A stretch of DNA of 64,000 bases from Eopsaltria australis (Eukaryota > Chordata > Aves > Passeriformes > Petroicidae), in the NCBI GenBank assembly GCA_034509425.1, contig JAVTVJ010000040.1:7827001-7891000 (forward strand), written 5' to 3'. Shown piece after piece: positions 49,916-61,900 of the stretch (positions are counted from its first letter, which is position 1; each line of letters opens with the position of its first letter). A program made the position numbers and the translations under genes. The notes beneath the pieces are model-generated. The model did no database searches. It worked only from the letters and a program-made list of their open reading frames with translations, and was not told where the DNA came from.

Positions 49916-52900
49916 TTTAAAACAGAGGAAATAAATCAGCAGAGGAAATGGCTGCCTCTCACCATTGTCTTAGAAGGAACTGGGAGAAGTAACTTAGTTT
50001 GGCTACCAAATTTATGAATAGATAAAAGAAAATTAAACCTATCACAATATTTAGGAACAAATGGCCTTTGCTGGTTAAAGAATTGTTTGAATTTTGATGC
50101 AGGTAGTTAGAAGTAAAAAAAAAAAATGAGAACCTTCTATGTTTTTAGGTAATAAAGTGGATTGCTCTAATCTCTGTGCTTCCCTTGGATGCCCACTATA
50201 TGACTCATTATCATTGATTTGTGTTTTAGTATATTTTAATATGTTCTATGTCCTGAGTTTTAGTTGGTAACCTTGAATCTTTGCAGCCCTTTAATCTGAG
50301 TATCTGGTACCACCAGTGTGAAAAGCGAATGCTTTATACACACACAATCTCTAAGTTAAATGTACGCTATCTTCTGTATATAATTAAAACCAGATCTTAT
50401 CAGATTTCTTGTCTTTTTCAGAGTGTTATTTTTTGACTTCTTTCCTTCATGTTCTTCTTTTTAAAAACTATTTTTTTTTCCTAAACTCTGGAAATGTAAG
50501 GAATGTCTCTTAAATGGAATAACAAATTAACATCCAACAAGAAATAAGTTTTTTTAAAATAGGCATTTTTCATATACACAGCTACATAGGAAAACAAGTC
50601 CCAAGTACACAGCATAAGAGGTCCTAAAGATTCAGTTATTTCCTCTCTAAATTATAATTTTAAACTGTATGATCTCTCCAAGACAACATAGTTCATTTTT
50701 GAGACTAGCATGCTTACTTAGCCCCCAGAATAATTTTATAACATTCTTGGCTTTACCATATACCATTATAATGGGAAAAGAGGGAAGAACTGCCTTATTG
50801 AATGCAAGTTTTCAAGAAAGACATCCCTTTTTCACTTTAATACATTTAGAAATCTCATAAAAATATCTGTCCAAACAGCTGTTAAAAGCTGACTACAAAG
50901 ATCTTGCTGCCTGAATGCAAAATGCAGGTAAACAATGCCAAATTTATGGTAAACATAAGCAAAGTCTTGTATCATATTTAAATAATTCTTCATAAACATA
51001 ACAGACTCCTGAAAACAGATTTTTAAAGCCAGAAGAAGTCTTAGACCCACTGATTTTGGGTTTTGCATATGGCGGGCCACAGAATATCATCAGAACTAGG
51101 CCAAATTACTTACAGTTGCCTAAAACAGATGTCCTACACATTTTTTTATCTTCCCCTGAAAATTTCAGGAATGGAAAGTCTGAAAGAAAACAGAACTATC
51201 TATTTTCACAGGATGAACTTACTTCTGACCAAATGGAAACCTTTGTAAAAGTAACACAGGCTGTCCAGTGGGTTTGATCAGAAACTGTGGCACATCTACA
51301 TTCTATCACTGGTCCAGGGCAAGGTTGCAACATTAATTTCTTGATCTGTTGCCTTGGTAAGTACTTGTGGGTTTCTACGTGCACATCTGAAAGGTTAAAG
51401 AAACAAAGTTCAGAGAACAGCTGAAGGTTTGCTCTGCTAATAACGAACCTTAACAGACCTGTATCATAGATCTTTCTCCATAACATGATTTGGGATGTGC
51501 AGCTATTAGAATTACCTTACTGAGTATTTGTCTTCCAGCTGATGTATGATCTCACTGTGTTTGCTCTTATTTTGTTTCTCCAATTAGAAATCTAACAGAT
51601 TAGTTGAAACCACTAGTGAAATTAGTTTCAACAAATAAATAACTTCATTGGAAAGGGCAAGTAAAGGTCATATAATCAATCTGAAAGCAGGTATCTTCCT
51701 CTGGATCAGTCTATGGCAGTAGAAAAGGTTATTTTGTTTAACTGTCTATGCATTCCTGGAAATTTCTGGTCTTCACTGATCTGTCAGTTACATAATTTGT
51801 ATGAATACTCCCTAAATTGCTGAAATAATACCACACTTTTTTGTCAAAAGTAATGGAGCTGGTATTCATAGTGCTGCAATGATGGTAGGTTTGTAAGACT
51901 CATGTGTTGAGGAGAAATATCAGGTACTGAGCTAGCTGGATCAAAGAAAGACATCTGTCCAACAGCATCATTTGCATCTTAGAAGCAGTTTAACAGGCAG
52001 CTGACTACTTTTTCAAAGAAAATGAGGTACTGATGGTAACTCCTGGTCATGATTCTTGTTAAGATGTTCAACTGGATCATAGTTATGCACACAGATGAGA
52101 TGAGGATAGTGAAATATTTTAACAACTTTGCCAGGCATCAGTTTAAGTATTTGTCTGTATCAATGGTTTTAAGGAAAAGAAATAGTTTTTGCATTATTAG
52201 TTCTTTACTTTGTTCTGTTTCCCTCCCCAGGCCTTCTCCCCCTCCAGCAAAAAAGTGTATTTGCTTGAGCAAATCTTGATGCTCAATTCCTGTCATGGTA
52301 TTGTGTTCCATGATGTGATCTGACTGACTCCAACTGAGTGTGAAGCACATTCTGTTATACACGTTTTTGAACAGTGAATTCAACTGCAGTTGCTTGATAC
52401 ATACATTTTAACTTTGGGTCCACTACTGTCTGCTGCTGACTACTTCTCAGACTTTTCCTCATTTAAAAAAAATGATGATAAATCTGACATCTATTTAAAA
52501 CACTTGCCAGCTCATATTTTTCACAGTAATTGTGTAAAGGATTGTGATTTTTACATTAAAGGAAAATGCTCTTACTAGAGCGTAAATACAGTGTTCCATC
52601 CAGCACAGTTTAAATTGTATGTATTTTCCATTTTTCATGGAGTCACTAAGTGTTATAACTATTTATCCTGTTGGTCACCTCTTCTGCTTCAAAGATCAAA
52701 AGAGAAATGAACATTAGTTTTAACACATTTCATTATAACTCTGGTGATGTGTAAAAGGTTTGCTAGAATTCTTTTCTGGAAAACTTCAAACCAAGGTTTT
52801 AAAAATGACATCACCTCCCTTTTCCATCTGAATTTAACATGGTGTGGGATGAGAATGAAGTTAGTGCCTCAGTTGGCCACACTTGGTTTGATGGTAGTGA

Positions 52901-53329
52901 TTATTAGAGTGGTTTTAAGTTCATTGCTCATTGTTAAATAGGGATCCTATATCATACTGCAATTAAAAAGAAAAACTGGAGATGCAGCCAATAGACTACC
53001 TCGTTTTTACAAAGGAACAACAAAGGAAGATTTATTATCACCTCTAAATGTAACTAGATTATAATTTTTCCACACTATCTATACTTCGCTTACATTTCTC
53101 TGAAAATTCTGTAATTCCAATTGAGCATCTTGATATCTGACTGTTATTTATGTATTAATTGATTGACTTAAGAGAATCAGAATATGTAAGACAAATTAAC
53201 ATTAGAAAAAGAAGTTCTTGACATTTCACTGATGGCAGATACATATATATGAGATTTATAAGGTGGGACTGTAACACCTGATTTTGCTAAATTTGAAAAA
53301 GAGACAGCTAAATAGGGACCCTAGTGCTC

Positions 53330-53425
53330 ATCTTTAACACTTTAATGGCAGAGTATAGTGAAGATGGAGTTAGACTTTTCTTGGAGCTGTGCAGCAACAG
53401 AATCTTGTGTCTGAGGTCAGTAAGT
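53330..53425 (+). mobile_element. Possible CR1 LINE scrap, sense
   Basis: The segment 'gtgaagatggagttagactt' (53358-53377) and the following 'ttcttggagctgtgcagcaa' resemble the CR1 3' block that reads 'gatggagccagactcttctc' and so on. It is short and diverged, and neither end is visible. Confidence 0.35.
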
Positions 53426-55224
53426 CTGTTGAAGAAACTCTCAGAGGACTAGGAAAGAAAGGGGGAAAATAAAAATCCCAAAAAGAGTCAAAGATGAAAG
53501 GTACATGTGTGAAATGATCTTTCCCAAATTTGTGGCCTTATTCTATAAAACACTGAAATAATGATTACTTGTAACATCACATCATCAAATATTTTGCTGG
53601 ATTGAAATGTAGAAGGTGAATTCTTAAAACATTACATGCTCAAGGTCCCAGTTAATATGCATAGATAAAATATGCATACTGTAATGGCTGAGAAGAATAT
53701 TATAAAATTACTGCTCTATCTGCATGAGTTTTTAAAAGAGAATCTTCTCTTAAGAGGAATAAAGCTTTTTCATTCTACTCTTAAACAGAAAAACTTTCAG
53801 TTCTTCCTGTTATATAAATATTTCTACCTGTTGAGAGATAATTTCAGAGACAAAAGGATAGGATAATATTAGAATTTCATGGTACTGGCTCTCTTAGAAG
53901 CCCTGCTAGCAAAATGGGGGGAAAAAATTTTGACAGATACTGCTTTCAAACCAAATAACAAGTATTCATGAAGTCCAACAAATACTAATGATTTCTGTTT
54001 TGTTTCCTTGTTCATCCTGGCACCATAAAAGTATATGGGTTCAACATCTTCTATCACAAATATATCCAGTCACTTATATAATTGATGCTCATCTCTCACA
54101 ACTCCATAAGTTACTATAAAATTCATAAAGTGCAAACACATTATTAAATTTTGTGCATAGCATACTCTGTGGAATGAAAGACTGAACGTTAATCTGGGTC
54201 TGCAAACAATTTTTTTCATTCTCAGTGCTGATGCTACTTTTAGGTAATTTTTCTCTTATTTTAAAGTCCACCATATTTTAAAAACATTCCCCTTTTTCTG
54301 TGTCAAAATATTTATCACTAATTCTTTTTAAAAATTCACAGTTCTGCTAAGTACTGATTATTTTTTCTACTGTGGGCATTACAATAACGAATCAGCTCAG
54401 TCAGATGAAATAAGATGCAATATCACTTGGTAGATTTAGTGACTGGCAAATTAACCTGGTAATTGTCTTAAACAAATTTATTTTCTAAATTAAAGAAACA
54501 GAGGAGATGCCATGCTTCTGCACCTTTAGTAAAATATCAATTCCATAGCAGAGACAAATAAAATCATTAATTAATCCAGAAAAATGCGTAAGAAGGAATG
54601 AGCTAAAATGAAAAATTTAAATAGACAGTGATATTAGGAACATTACATTACTGTCAGAACTCCTTAAGGATCAAAATACGAAAAATATTAACATCAGTGA
54701 AGCAATGTGTTGTTCAAATTTGCTAATATCCTAAAATTCAGAGATACCACTACAATGAAAGCTTGGTGGAGTATCAAAAGAAATTGAAAAATTGTCTAAT
54801 GAGCATGAATGAAATTTAATGGTAAGAATTTCAGAAGACTCTTAGAAACTAATAATAACAATCTAAGTGCTACTCTGCAAATATCAGCAGTTGGAATTTA
54901 CTATGGAAGAGAAAGAACTTTTCAAATTAATGGATTACAGGTCGTCTATGAGCAACATGTATACATGGTTGCGAAAATGGGAATGTGATCCTAGATAAGG
55001 TCGGTCTAAATATTTCCAGTTAGTTTTGGAAAATTTTTAACAAAATATAGAGCCTATAGTTTAGCAGACACTCTGAGCAGTTCTGTTATGCAAGTCACCC
55101 ATGGTGAAGTAAATTTAACCTCAATGAATGCAAACAACTGCTATGATGATCTAGAGTCCCTAAAAGTCAAGTGTATAAGTACAGAGTACAAAATGTAAAT
55201 CTGGTTAGCAAAAGTCTAGAAAAG

Positions 55225-55651
55225 GGAAGGAATTCTGGAAGGAATTCTGGAAGGAAGGAAGGAATTCTGGAAGGAAGGAATTCTGGAAGGAAGGAAGGAA
55301 GGAATTCTGGAAGGAATTCTGGACGGAAGGAAGGAATTCTGGAAGGAATTCTGGAAGGAAGGAAGGAAGGAAGGAAGGAATTCTGGAAGGAAGGAAGGAA
55401 TTCTGGAAGGAAGGAATTCTGGAAGGAATTCTGGAAGGAAGGAAGGAATTCTGGAAGGAAGGAATTCTGGAAGGAAGGAATTCTGGAAGGAAGGAATTCT
55501 GGAAGGAATTCTGGAATTCTGGAATTCTGGAAGGAATTCTGGAAGGAATTCTGGAATTCTGGAATTCTGGAATTCTGGAATTCTGGAATTCTGGAATTCT
55601 GGAAGGAAGGAAGGAAGGAAGGAAGGAAGGAAGGAAGGAAGGAAGGAAGGA
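55225..55651. repeat. GGAA / GGAATTCT modular tandem array
   Basis: A 427-bp array made almost only of two modules, GGAA and GGAATTCT. I count about 27 GGAATTCT modules. They alternate irregularly with runs of GGAA, become back-to-back at about 55561-55600, and end in about twelve pure GGAA units (55601-55651). One GGAC variant sits at 55321. Every GGAATTCT carries a GAATTC palindrome, and each junction TTCTGGAA matches the tail-to-tail heat-shock half-site pair TTCnnGAA; GGAA is the ETS core. Neither module has a stop codon in any frame, so the 168-codon Gly/Arg/Lys/Asn/Ser-rich frame at 55171-55677 is an artefact. Confidence 0.97.
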
Positions 55652-58406
55652 TGTGGTATGTCAGTGTGTATGTATAGGGGTGGTGTGGGAAATGAGGGGT
55701 ATTGAGGGAGCCAAAAGCATAGCTGTTTTCATTAGTGGACAGTGGTGGTACTGGATTAATTAAGTTATCCTATACCTCAAACTTTCAAGGGGAATATGCA
55801 GGACAAAAAGTAATCAATAAATGGCATTTGATTCATTAATAAGTAACTTGTGATGTAATAGCCTTTACAGGACTGGATTCAATAGTCCAGAGCCAGCCCT
55901 TCCTGTAAAATGTGCCCTTTTCTATGAGAAGCACTCATGAAGTCAGCTGCTGCAAAATTATCTGTCTTAGGACCTTCCTTAACATTAACAGGGCAGACAA
56001 GGGGAGCTATGGAGTTGCAGCTTTCATTATTCACTTTGGGAGCCACCTAATACACTTCATGCCCAGTTGACTTCTCAGTCTACAAATCAGCTAATCACAA
56101 GTAAAACTTCCTATAATGTATTGTGCACACAGTTTCCTTACCACCAGCTGCTCCTCTATGTGGATCTGCTCCCTTTAGGCAGCTGCTTGTTAATGCAGGT
56201 GTAACCTGTACATCATCCAGGGTTATTCATGACAAAGAAGTAGCAAGTCCCACACTGACTCTGGAAATCTGTCAGTGGATGGCAAAGGACGTGGCTACCC
56301 TTCGTGTGTGCCAATGACAACTGGTCTTGTCATAAAGCTGTCAGTATCTTTATGAGTCGATGTGCCCACGGGACTGAACCATGTTAATGTTTCATTTGGT
56401 TCCTGGTAGTGGTTCCCAGTATAGTAACCATTTGCTCAAACTCTAATGAATGAAATGAGCTAAATTCCATCCTGCTGTAAGCTGTCCCAGCAAGATATTT
56501 GACTTTGGCTTGGATGTGTATGTTAGAGAAGCATTGGTATTCTTAGGATGGGTATTTTCAATGAGCACCTTTCTTTGTTGTTGGGTGAATGGTTCTTTCT
56601 GGCATCTTTAAAAATAATAACATTAAAATCATAACATAAATCAGATTTGGATTTTATTTAATGTCCTTTTCTCTTAAGGGTACTCTACGTATTTTTTTTC
56701 AAGACAAAAACAGCTGCTTGCTCTGCTTAATTTGCTCTCTGCAGAGTGCAAGACTGTATGAAGAACACACATGTGAGTTCATTATGCAATAAGGAAGAAT
56801 TTATTGTGGTAGCAGCATGCTCTCCAACTAAAGATGAGCTGTTAAACACTGTCTCACTTACACATGGATTGCCTGTGATGAGTGATACCAGATGTAGATA
56901 AAAGTAAAGCAGCTGATGTAGATAATCTACTTTCGTAGCTATGAATTATATAATGTGTTTGCATTTACATTAGAGTCTATCAGAAGTAACAGAAGATAAT
57001 GATGACAGGTGGCAGAAAACATGTTGACTTTTTCCTTCATCTTCATATACTTGTGACTAACTCAATAGTGTTTGCTATATGAGAATTCCTATTGAAACAT
57101 GTAATCTCCATTACTCTGCAGAGGGAGATAAACATCCAAACCAGGTAAGATCTTCTTAGGCAAAAGACAGTCTCAGAAAAGGATTTATGCTGGAACCCTA
57201 TTTTCCCTCAGTTTCATTTTAGTAAGCATCTCACTTTTGGTTTGATACTCCCTGAGGGAACATGTTTTCAAATTAGGAAGGCTTTAGCTCATTCCAGGGC
57301 TAGACTACTGTAGCTGTGTATGACTGTATGTAATTCACTCTCTTCTGTGGAGTCACAATTGTGTATTGCTAAGTTAATGAAATATTCACTGGCATAAAGA
57401 AAGATTGAATAGATACCTGGTCCATCTCTAAATTCTCCCTTTTTTTTCTCCCAGTAAATATTTACTTAATTCACACAAATATGGTGGAGCTTCTATAGCA
57501 GGAACAGAAAGAGCCTTTTTAACCCCAGGCTTATTTCTTGATGAAATGGTTATTATATGTAGAAAATGTTGGGGTGTGACTTTTCCAGGCAGCAAAATAT
57601 TTGGGACCTCATATTCTTAAAATTTTAATTGTTCAGCCAAAGTCTACTGCATAAAATAGGACTGGTGGTAACATATGTCTTAGTGTTTGCTTTCTGATAT
57701 GGTTTGTGTATCATTCTCAAACTAGTGAGGACAGACTGAGTTACCTAAACATAGGCTATTTTACATACTCTGGGTTATTCAAGACATCTGTTTGGAATTT
57801 ACACATCCCACATCCTTCTGGGGTGGCAGCTGAAGGTATTTATTTAGACAACTGATTACTAGTGCGCCAACATTTTCTAATTCTCTGTCGGGTTATGTTC
57901 AGACACTGTGCTTATGGAATCTGTAAGTGCTGGGGTAATATCAGTGCATGCTCACTGACAGAAGCAAAGGACCATATGAAAATTATGGGTATAATTTGTG
58001 GAAATATGGGCAACCATTACGCTTCAAGATACTTCTACTATTTGAATTCTGAAACTAGTGTTGTGAAGCTGCTGTTTGAACTGATTCTACATCTGAATAT
58101 GACTTCAGGGGGCAGAGGACCAAGCTTCTTGGGCATCCTTACAGAGAATAGTGACTAAATTTAGCCAGGTTATCACAACATTTTTCTTAAGCTAGTGTTT
58201 CCTTATCTGAACAGGTCAGCTCATGAGAGGGTTAGGCTAGAGCAGCTTGAAAATCATCAGTAATTTTTCCTGTGATAAAGCAATAAAAAAACACCCCCAA
58301 TGTCAGAAGATATCAGGAAAAATGTGTTTGTTCTTGTTCTTTTTCTAGCAAAACAAACCCCACCAAACCCCTAAGTTTATTTTTAAGATTCCACCCTCCT
58401 GTTTCA
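55652..58406. other. AT-rich DNA, no gene recognised
   Basis: No recognised repeat or gene. The patch at 56120-56340 is less AT-rich but matches no family. The frame at 57862-58158 (98 codons) has no motif. Confidence 0.5.
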
Positions 58407-58974
58407 TGTTTAAACCCCTGCCAGCAGCCAAGCTCCATGCAGCCATTGGCTCGCTCTCCCACCAGCAGGAGCAGGAAGAGAATCAGAAGGATAAAAGATA
58501 GAGAACTCGTGGGTTGAGATAAAGACAGGTTAATAGGGAAAGAAAAAGCCATGCACACAAGGAAAGCAAAACAAAGAATGAATTCACTGCTACCCATGGG
58601 CAGGCAAGGGTTCAGCCATCCCCAGGAGAGCAGGGCCCCATCACACCTAACGGTGACTTGGGAAGACAAACCCATCACTCCAAATGTCCCTTCCTTCTTC
58701 CTTCCTCCCTCCCACTTTATGTACTGAGCATGATGTCACATGGTCTGGAGAATCCCTTTGGTCAGTTGGGGTCACCTGTCCTACCCTGTGCACCCCCCGC
58801 CCCCTCCCCAGTGTGGCAGTACCTGCAGAAAAGGCTTTGCCTCTGTGTAAGCCCTACTCAGCAATAACAAAAATATCTCTATGTTATCAACCCTGTGTTC
58901 AGCACAAATTCAAAACACAGCACCCTGTTAGCCACTGTGAAAAAAGTGACTCTATCCCAGGTGAAACCAGTACA
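58407..58974 (-). mobile_element. Nearly complete avian ERV LTR, antisense
   Basis: About 568 bp bounded by TG on the left and CA on the right, the usual LTR ends. In reverse complement it begins with the well-known avian LTR start (TG-x-x-CTGGTTTCA-type, 58956-58974). Next come a GC-rich middle with a C-run (58790-58812 on the plus strand) and the 'ctttatctcaacccacgagt' block (plus 58506-58525 reversed). The end 'gctgctggcaggggtttaaa' (plus 58409-58428 reversed) closes it. It differs from the LTR type at 5816 and 27139. No primer-binding site, gag, pol or env lies next to it, so it is likely a solo LTR. I see no clear flanking target-site duplication. The frames at 58313-58986 are artefacts. 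Confidence 0.75.
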
Positions 58975-61900
58975 CCCTCATTTTAATTTTTTTTTCTCCA
59001 TTTCCTTTTCATTTTTTTGGTTCCCCAACACAAATAGTTTTGGTGTTTGAATTCTTTCTGATTAAACACAAATTATATAACACAGTAAAATTTCAAAGAA
59101 AGTGGATTTTAAGAAACTGAGACCAAAAATAATTTTTCTTTTCAGTATACATTGATGGGAAAATTTCACCTGCTCTATTTAAACCCTATGAGGAGACTGC
59201 AATTATTTCTGCTATTTTTGTATTGTTTAACACTTATGTTGTCTACCTATATGTATTTAATAAATTAATTCTATACTAGTTATTTGAAAATTGAGAGAAC
59301 AGCTAAGAAATAACTATTATCTTTTATGTAGAGCTTTCAGAGACTTTTTAGGTAATGCTCTGTATTTTTTAGAAGATATGCAAAAAACCCCAACCCAAAC
59401 TTCAGCCTTAAGGAGAGTTTAACTTAAACAGTACTGTTACTGAAGTACATGAAAAGACACACTTTATTTCTAACAGCTCAGTAACATTATCATTCTGATA
59501 TAAAATGTAATTTTTTGCCACTGATATGAGCATCTTTTATTTTATTTTCTGTTAAGGTATTGATGAAAATTATGTTGTGAAATTATGTTATGAAATTACA
59601 TGTAGTATAATCCTTTCAGAGGAGTTTTAAGTGGACATGCCATGAATATCTTGTCCTTTTATTACCCTAAAAGAAAGTACTTTCTTTCTCTAATGAAAAC
59701 CTAAGTTACTTTTATTTCAGTAATTTTGTTCAATATTAAAGGCTTATAGTTCACTGCTGACAATTTCTAGATCCAGAGTACCACTTCAAAGGAAACAGCT
59801 ATGCCCCTTCTGTCACAATTCTGACTTATACAGAATATGTAAGTTCCCTTGAGACCTAGAATGTAAAAAAAATTGCTGATATTATAAGAATGAAAAATAA
59901 GAATCATTATTGTGAGTTCAAAAATAAGCAAATAAATTTGAGTGAAACAACTCTGAATTTGTATGCAGCTGAACATGTAGACAGAGCAAGAACTTCAGGG
60001 TTCAGTATTTCACTTGTGGCTTCATAGCTATTATTTTCTCAACTGGCCAAGGAAGACAGGAAAGGAGACATAGGAGACTGTTGAGAAAAGTGCTGCATTA
60101 CCCTTCAAGAAGTCAGGGTACTGTCATACAACACTAAGAGGACAAGTATTCATGCATACAGCTATGTTCGAAACTCTTAGCATGTGATAGACATGGAAGT
60201 GTGGTTCAAATGGGTCATTGTGGGCTTTAAATATTTTCTTAATCTCCTGTCTTCCTCAATTTAATAGCCAAGAAATTTTATGCACACAAGTAAAAGAACA
60301 GTTTGGACATATGGATGTCTTACTGAAGTCCTGGTGCTTAGCTTAGTTTTTTATACTTGTATGGGATTGGAACTAATGCAAATGGGACTCACACATCGTC
60401 TTCCTGACTCACACATCATCTTCCCCACTCACAAATGAACAGTCAGATCATTATTTTATTTATGACAGTTGCATAGTATTGTGAAACACTGTAAGCAGTT
60501 GCCTCACTGTTCCAGCAGTATAGTATAGATTTATCAAATGAGTAATACAAAAAATAATTTCTAAATGGTTTTGGTAACAAGTTACGGTCATTTATTATCA
60601 GATTATATAACACCTAATTTTATCACCTCCTTTGAGTCTTTAAATTTCCCTCCCTTTTTTAAGTTAATTTCTAGTGTCTAATAAAAAACAGTATTCACAT
60701 TTAAACTAGGGTTCTGTTTTGCACACCCATAGTTGAAACTTCCTTGATTGGTGTAAAACTTGAGTAAAAGGCGTTGCTTTTTTTTTTTTAGATTGTGGGG
60801 GAATGAATCAAAACCTTTTTGTTTAACCTCACAACTTTACGCAATCTGACCTCTCTTCAGTATGGAAAAAATATACACAAGTCTTAAAGATGCCTGATTT
60901 TGTCCCATACAAATGTGTTGTTCTATTTTGAAAGTTTACCAAAGCCCACTGTTACCATTTTATTTAAAAGAAGGATTTAAGATGCAAAAAGGACAAGATT
61001 TACTCCTGATTTTTGTGCGGAGATAATTTATTTTTCTGGTTGATCTTCTTCTGATTTAATATTTCCCACCTGGTAAGTTTATATCAGAAAAATTTGTTGA
61101 CCCTTATGTCTCATGACTAAATTACTTGAATGTAGACAGCTTACACTGTAATATGATGAGACCTGGCACTGAATAGGTATCCTGAGATACAGATTCTATT
61201 TCTATTGATGCATAAAACACCTTAAATTTTGGTCATTTCTCCTTCTACCTTTGTAGTTTTCTAACTACTTGTCCTTTGTGTGTGTTGAGATCATTTAATT
61301 CATTGAGGCACGAGCAATTTATAAAGTGCTTGGGACATTGGAGCCTTTATTTCATTGTGCCACTCAAAATCCTGGTGCATTAATAAAAACAGCTGAGAGG
61401 TGGGTGATAGAATACGTCACCTACAAAACTGGTAAGTGTAGATCCATTGGAAACACAGAAGTTTTGTGGATCAGCATGTTGCTTCTTCACTAAATAAGCA
61501 GTAGGAAAATCAAGACCAGGTGGAGTAAGGGAAGGCAAAAAGAACTGTCTAAAGATTAATTTTCTGTGAGTGCAATAGCATGTCACCAGTGGTGTACTGT
61601 TCATGAAGGAGCTTTAGTTTGTGAATGAGGCATCATTCTTTGGATTAGATACGGTAAAGATGTACAAAACTGTGTCATAGATTTCTCTGGGTTTTTTTTT
61701 CCTTTCGTCTTTAAAGACTAGAAAAGAGAGGAGGACTAAGTATGAGTCCTTTTTGCTTATTGAAATAATAGGTATCTGCTGGCTTGCTAAAATTAAATTT
61801 TCATTAGGATATTTAAAATGTCAGTGTGTGTTTTGAATCAGTTTGGAGGAAGGAAACTACTATTGTACAACTATTTAACATTGAAAGGGTAGTTATTTTG

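Larger units (their letters stand above)
45964..55224. other. AT-rich DNA, no gene recognised
   Basis: About 9 kb with only small repeats, listed separately: a possible CR1 scrap at 49850-49915, a CA repeat at 48823-48846 and a CR1 scrap at 53330-53425. The part at 46880-47300 has the texture of a conserved element. A strong splice-acceptor-like site ends at 52230, followed by a 30-codon open stretch, with no supporting gene. A poly-A run lies at about 50115-50129. No coding frame is supported. Confidence 0.5.

Noticed and set aside
3710..51977. Several perfect POU octamers (for example 3710-3717, 45399-45406, 51970-51977)
   Set aside because: An AT-rich 8-mer is expected a few times in 64 kb by chance; only the one inside a complex block is mentioned as weak support.
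52201..52323. Acceptor-like site ending in CCCCAG at 52230 followed by 30 open codons
   Set aside because: Same reasons: no family, no partner exon. A non-coding RNA exon cannot be excluded but is not supported.
55171..55677. 168-codon open frame rich in Gly, Arg, Lys, Asn and Ser, looking like a low-complexity protein
   Set aside because: It is the translation of the GGAA/GGAATTCT array. Neither module has a stop in any frame on either strand, so an open frame is guaranteed.
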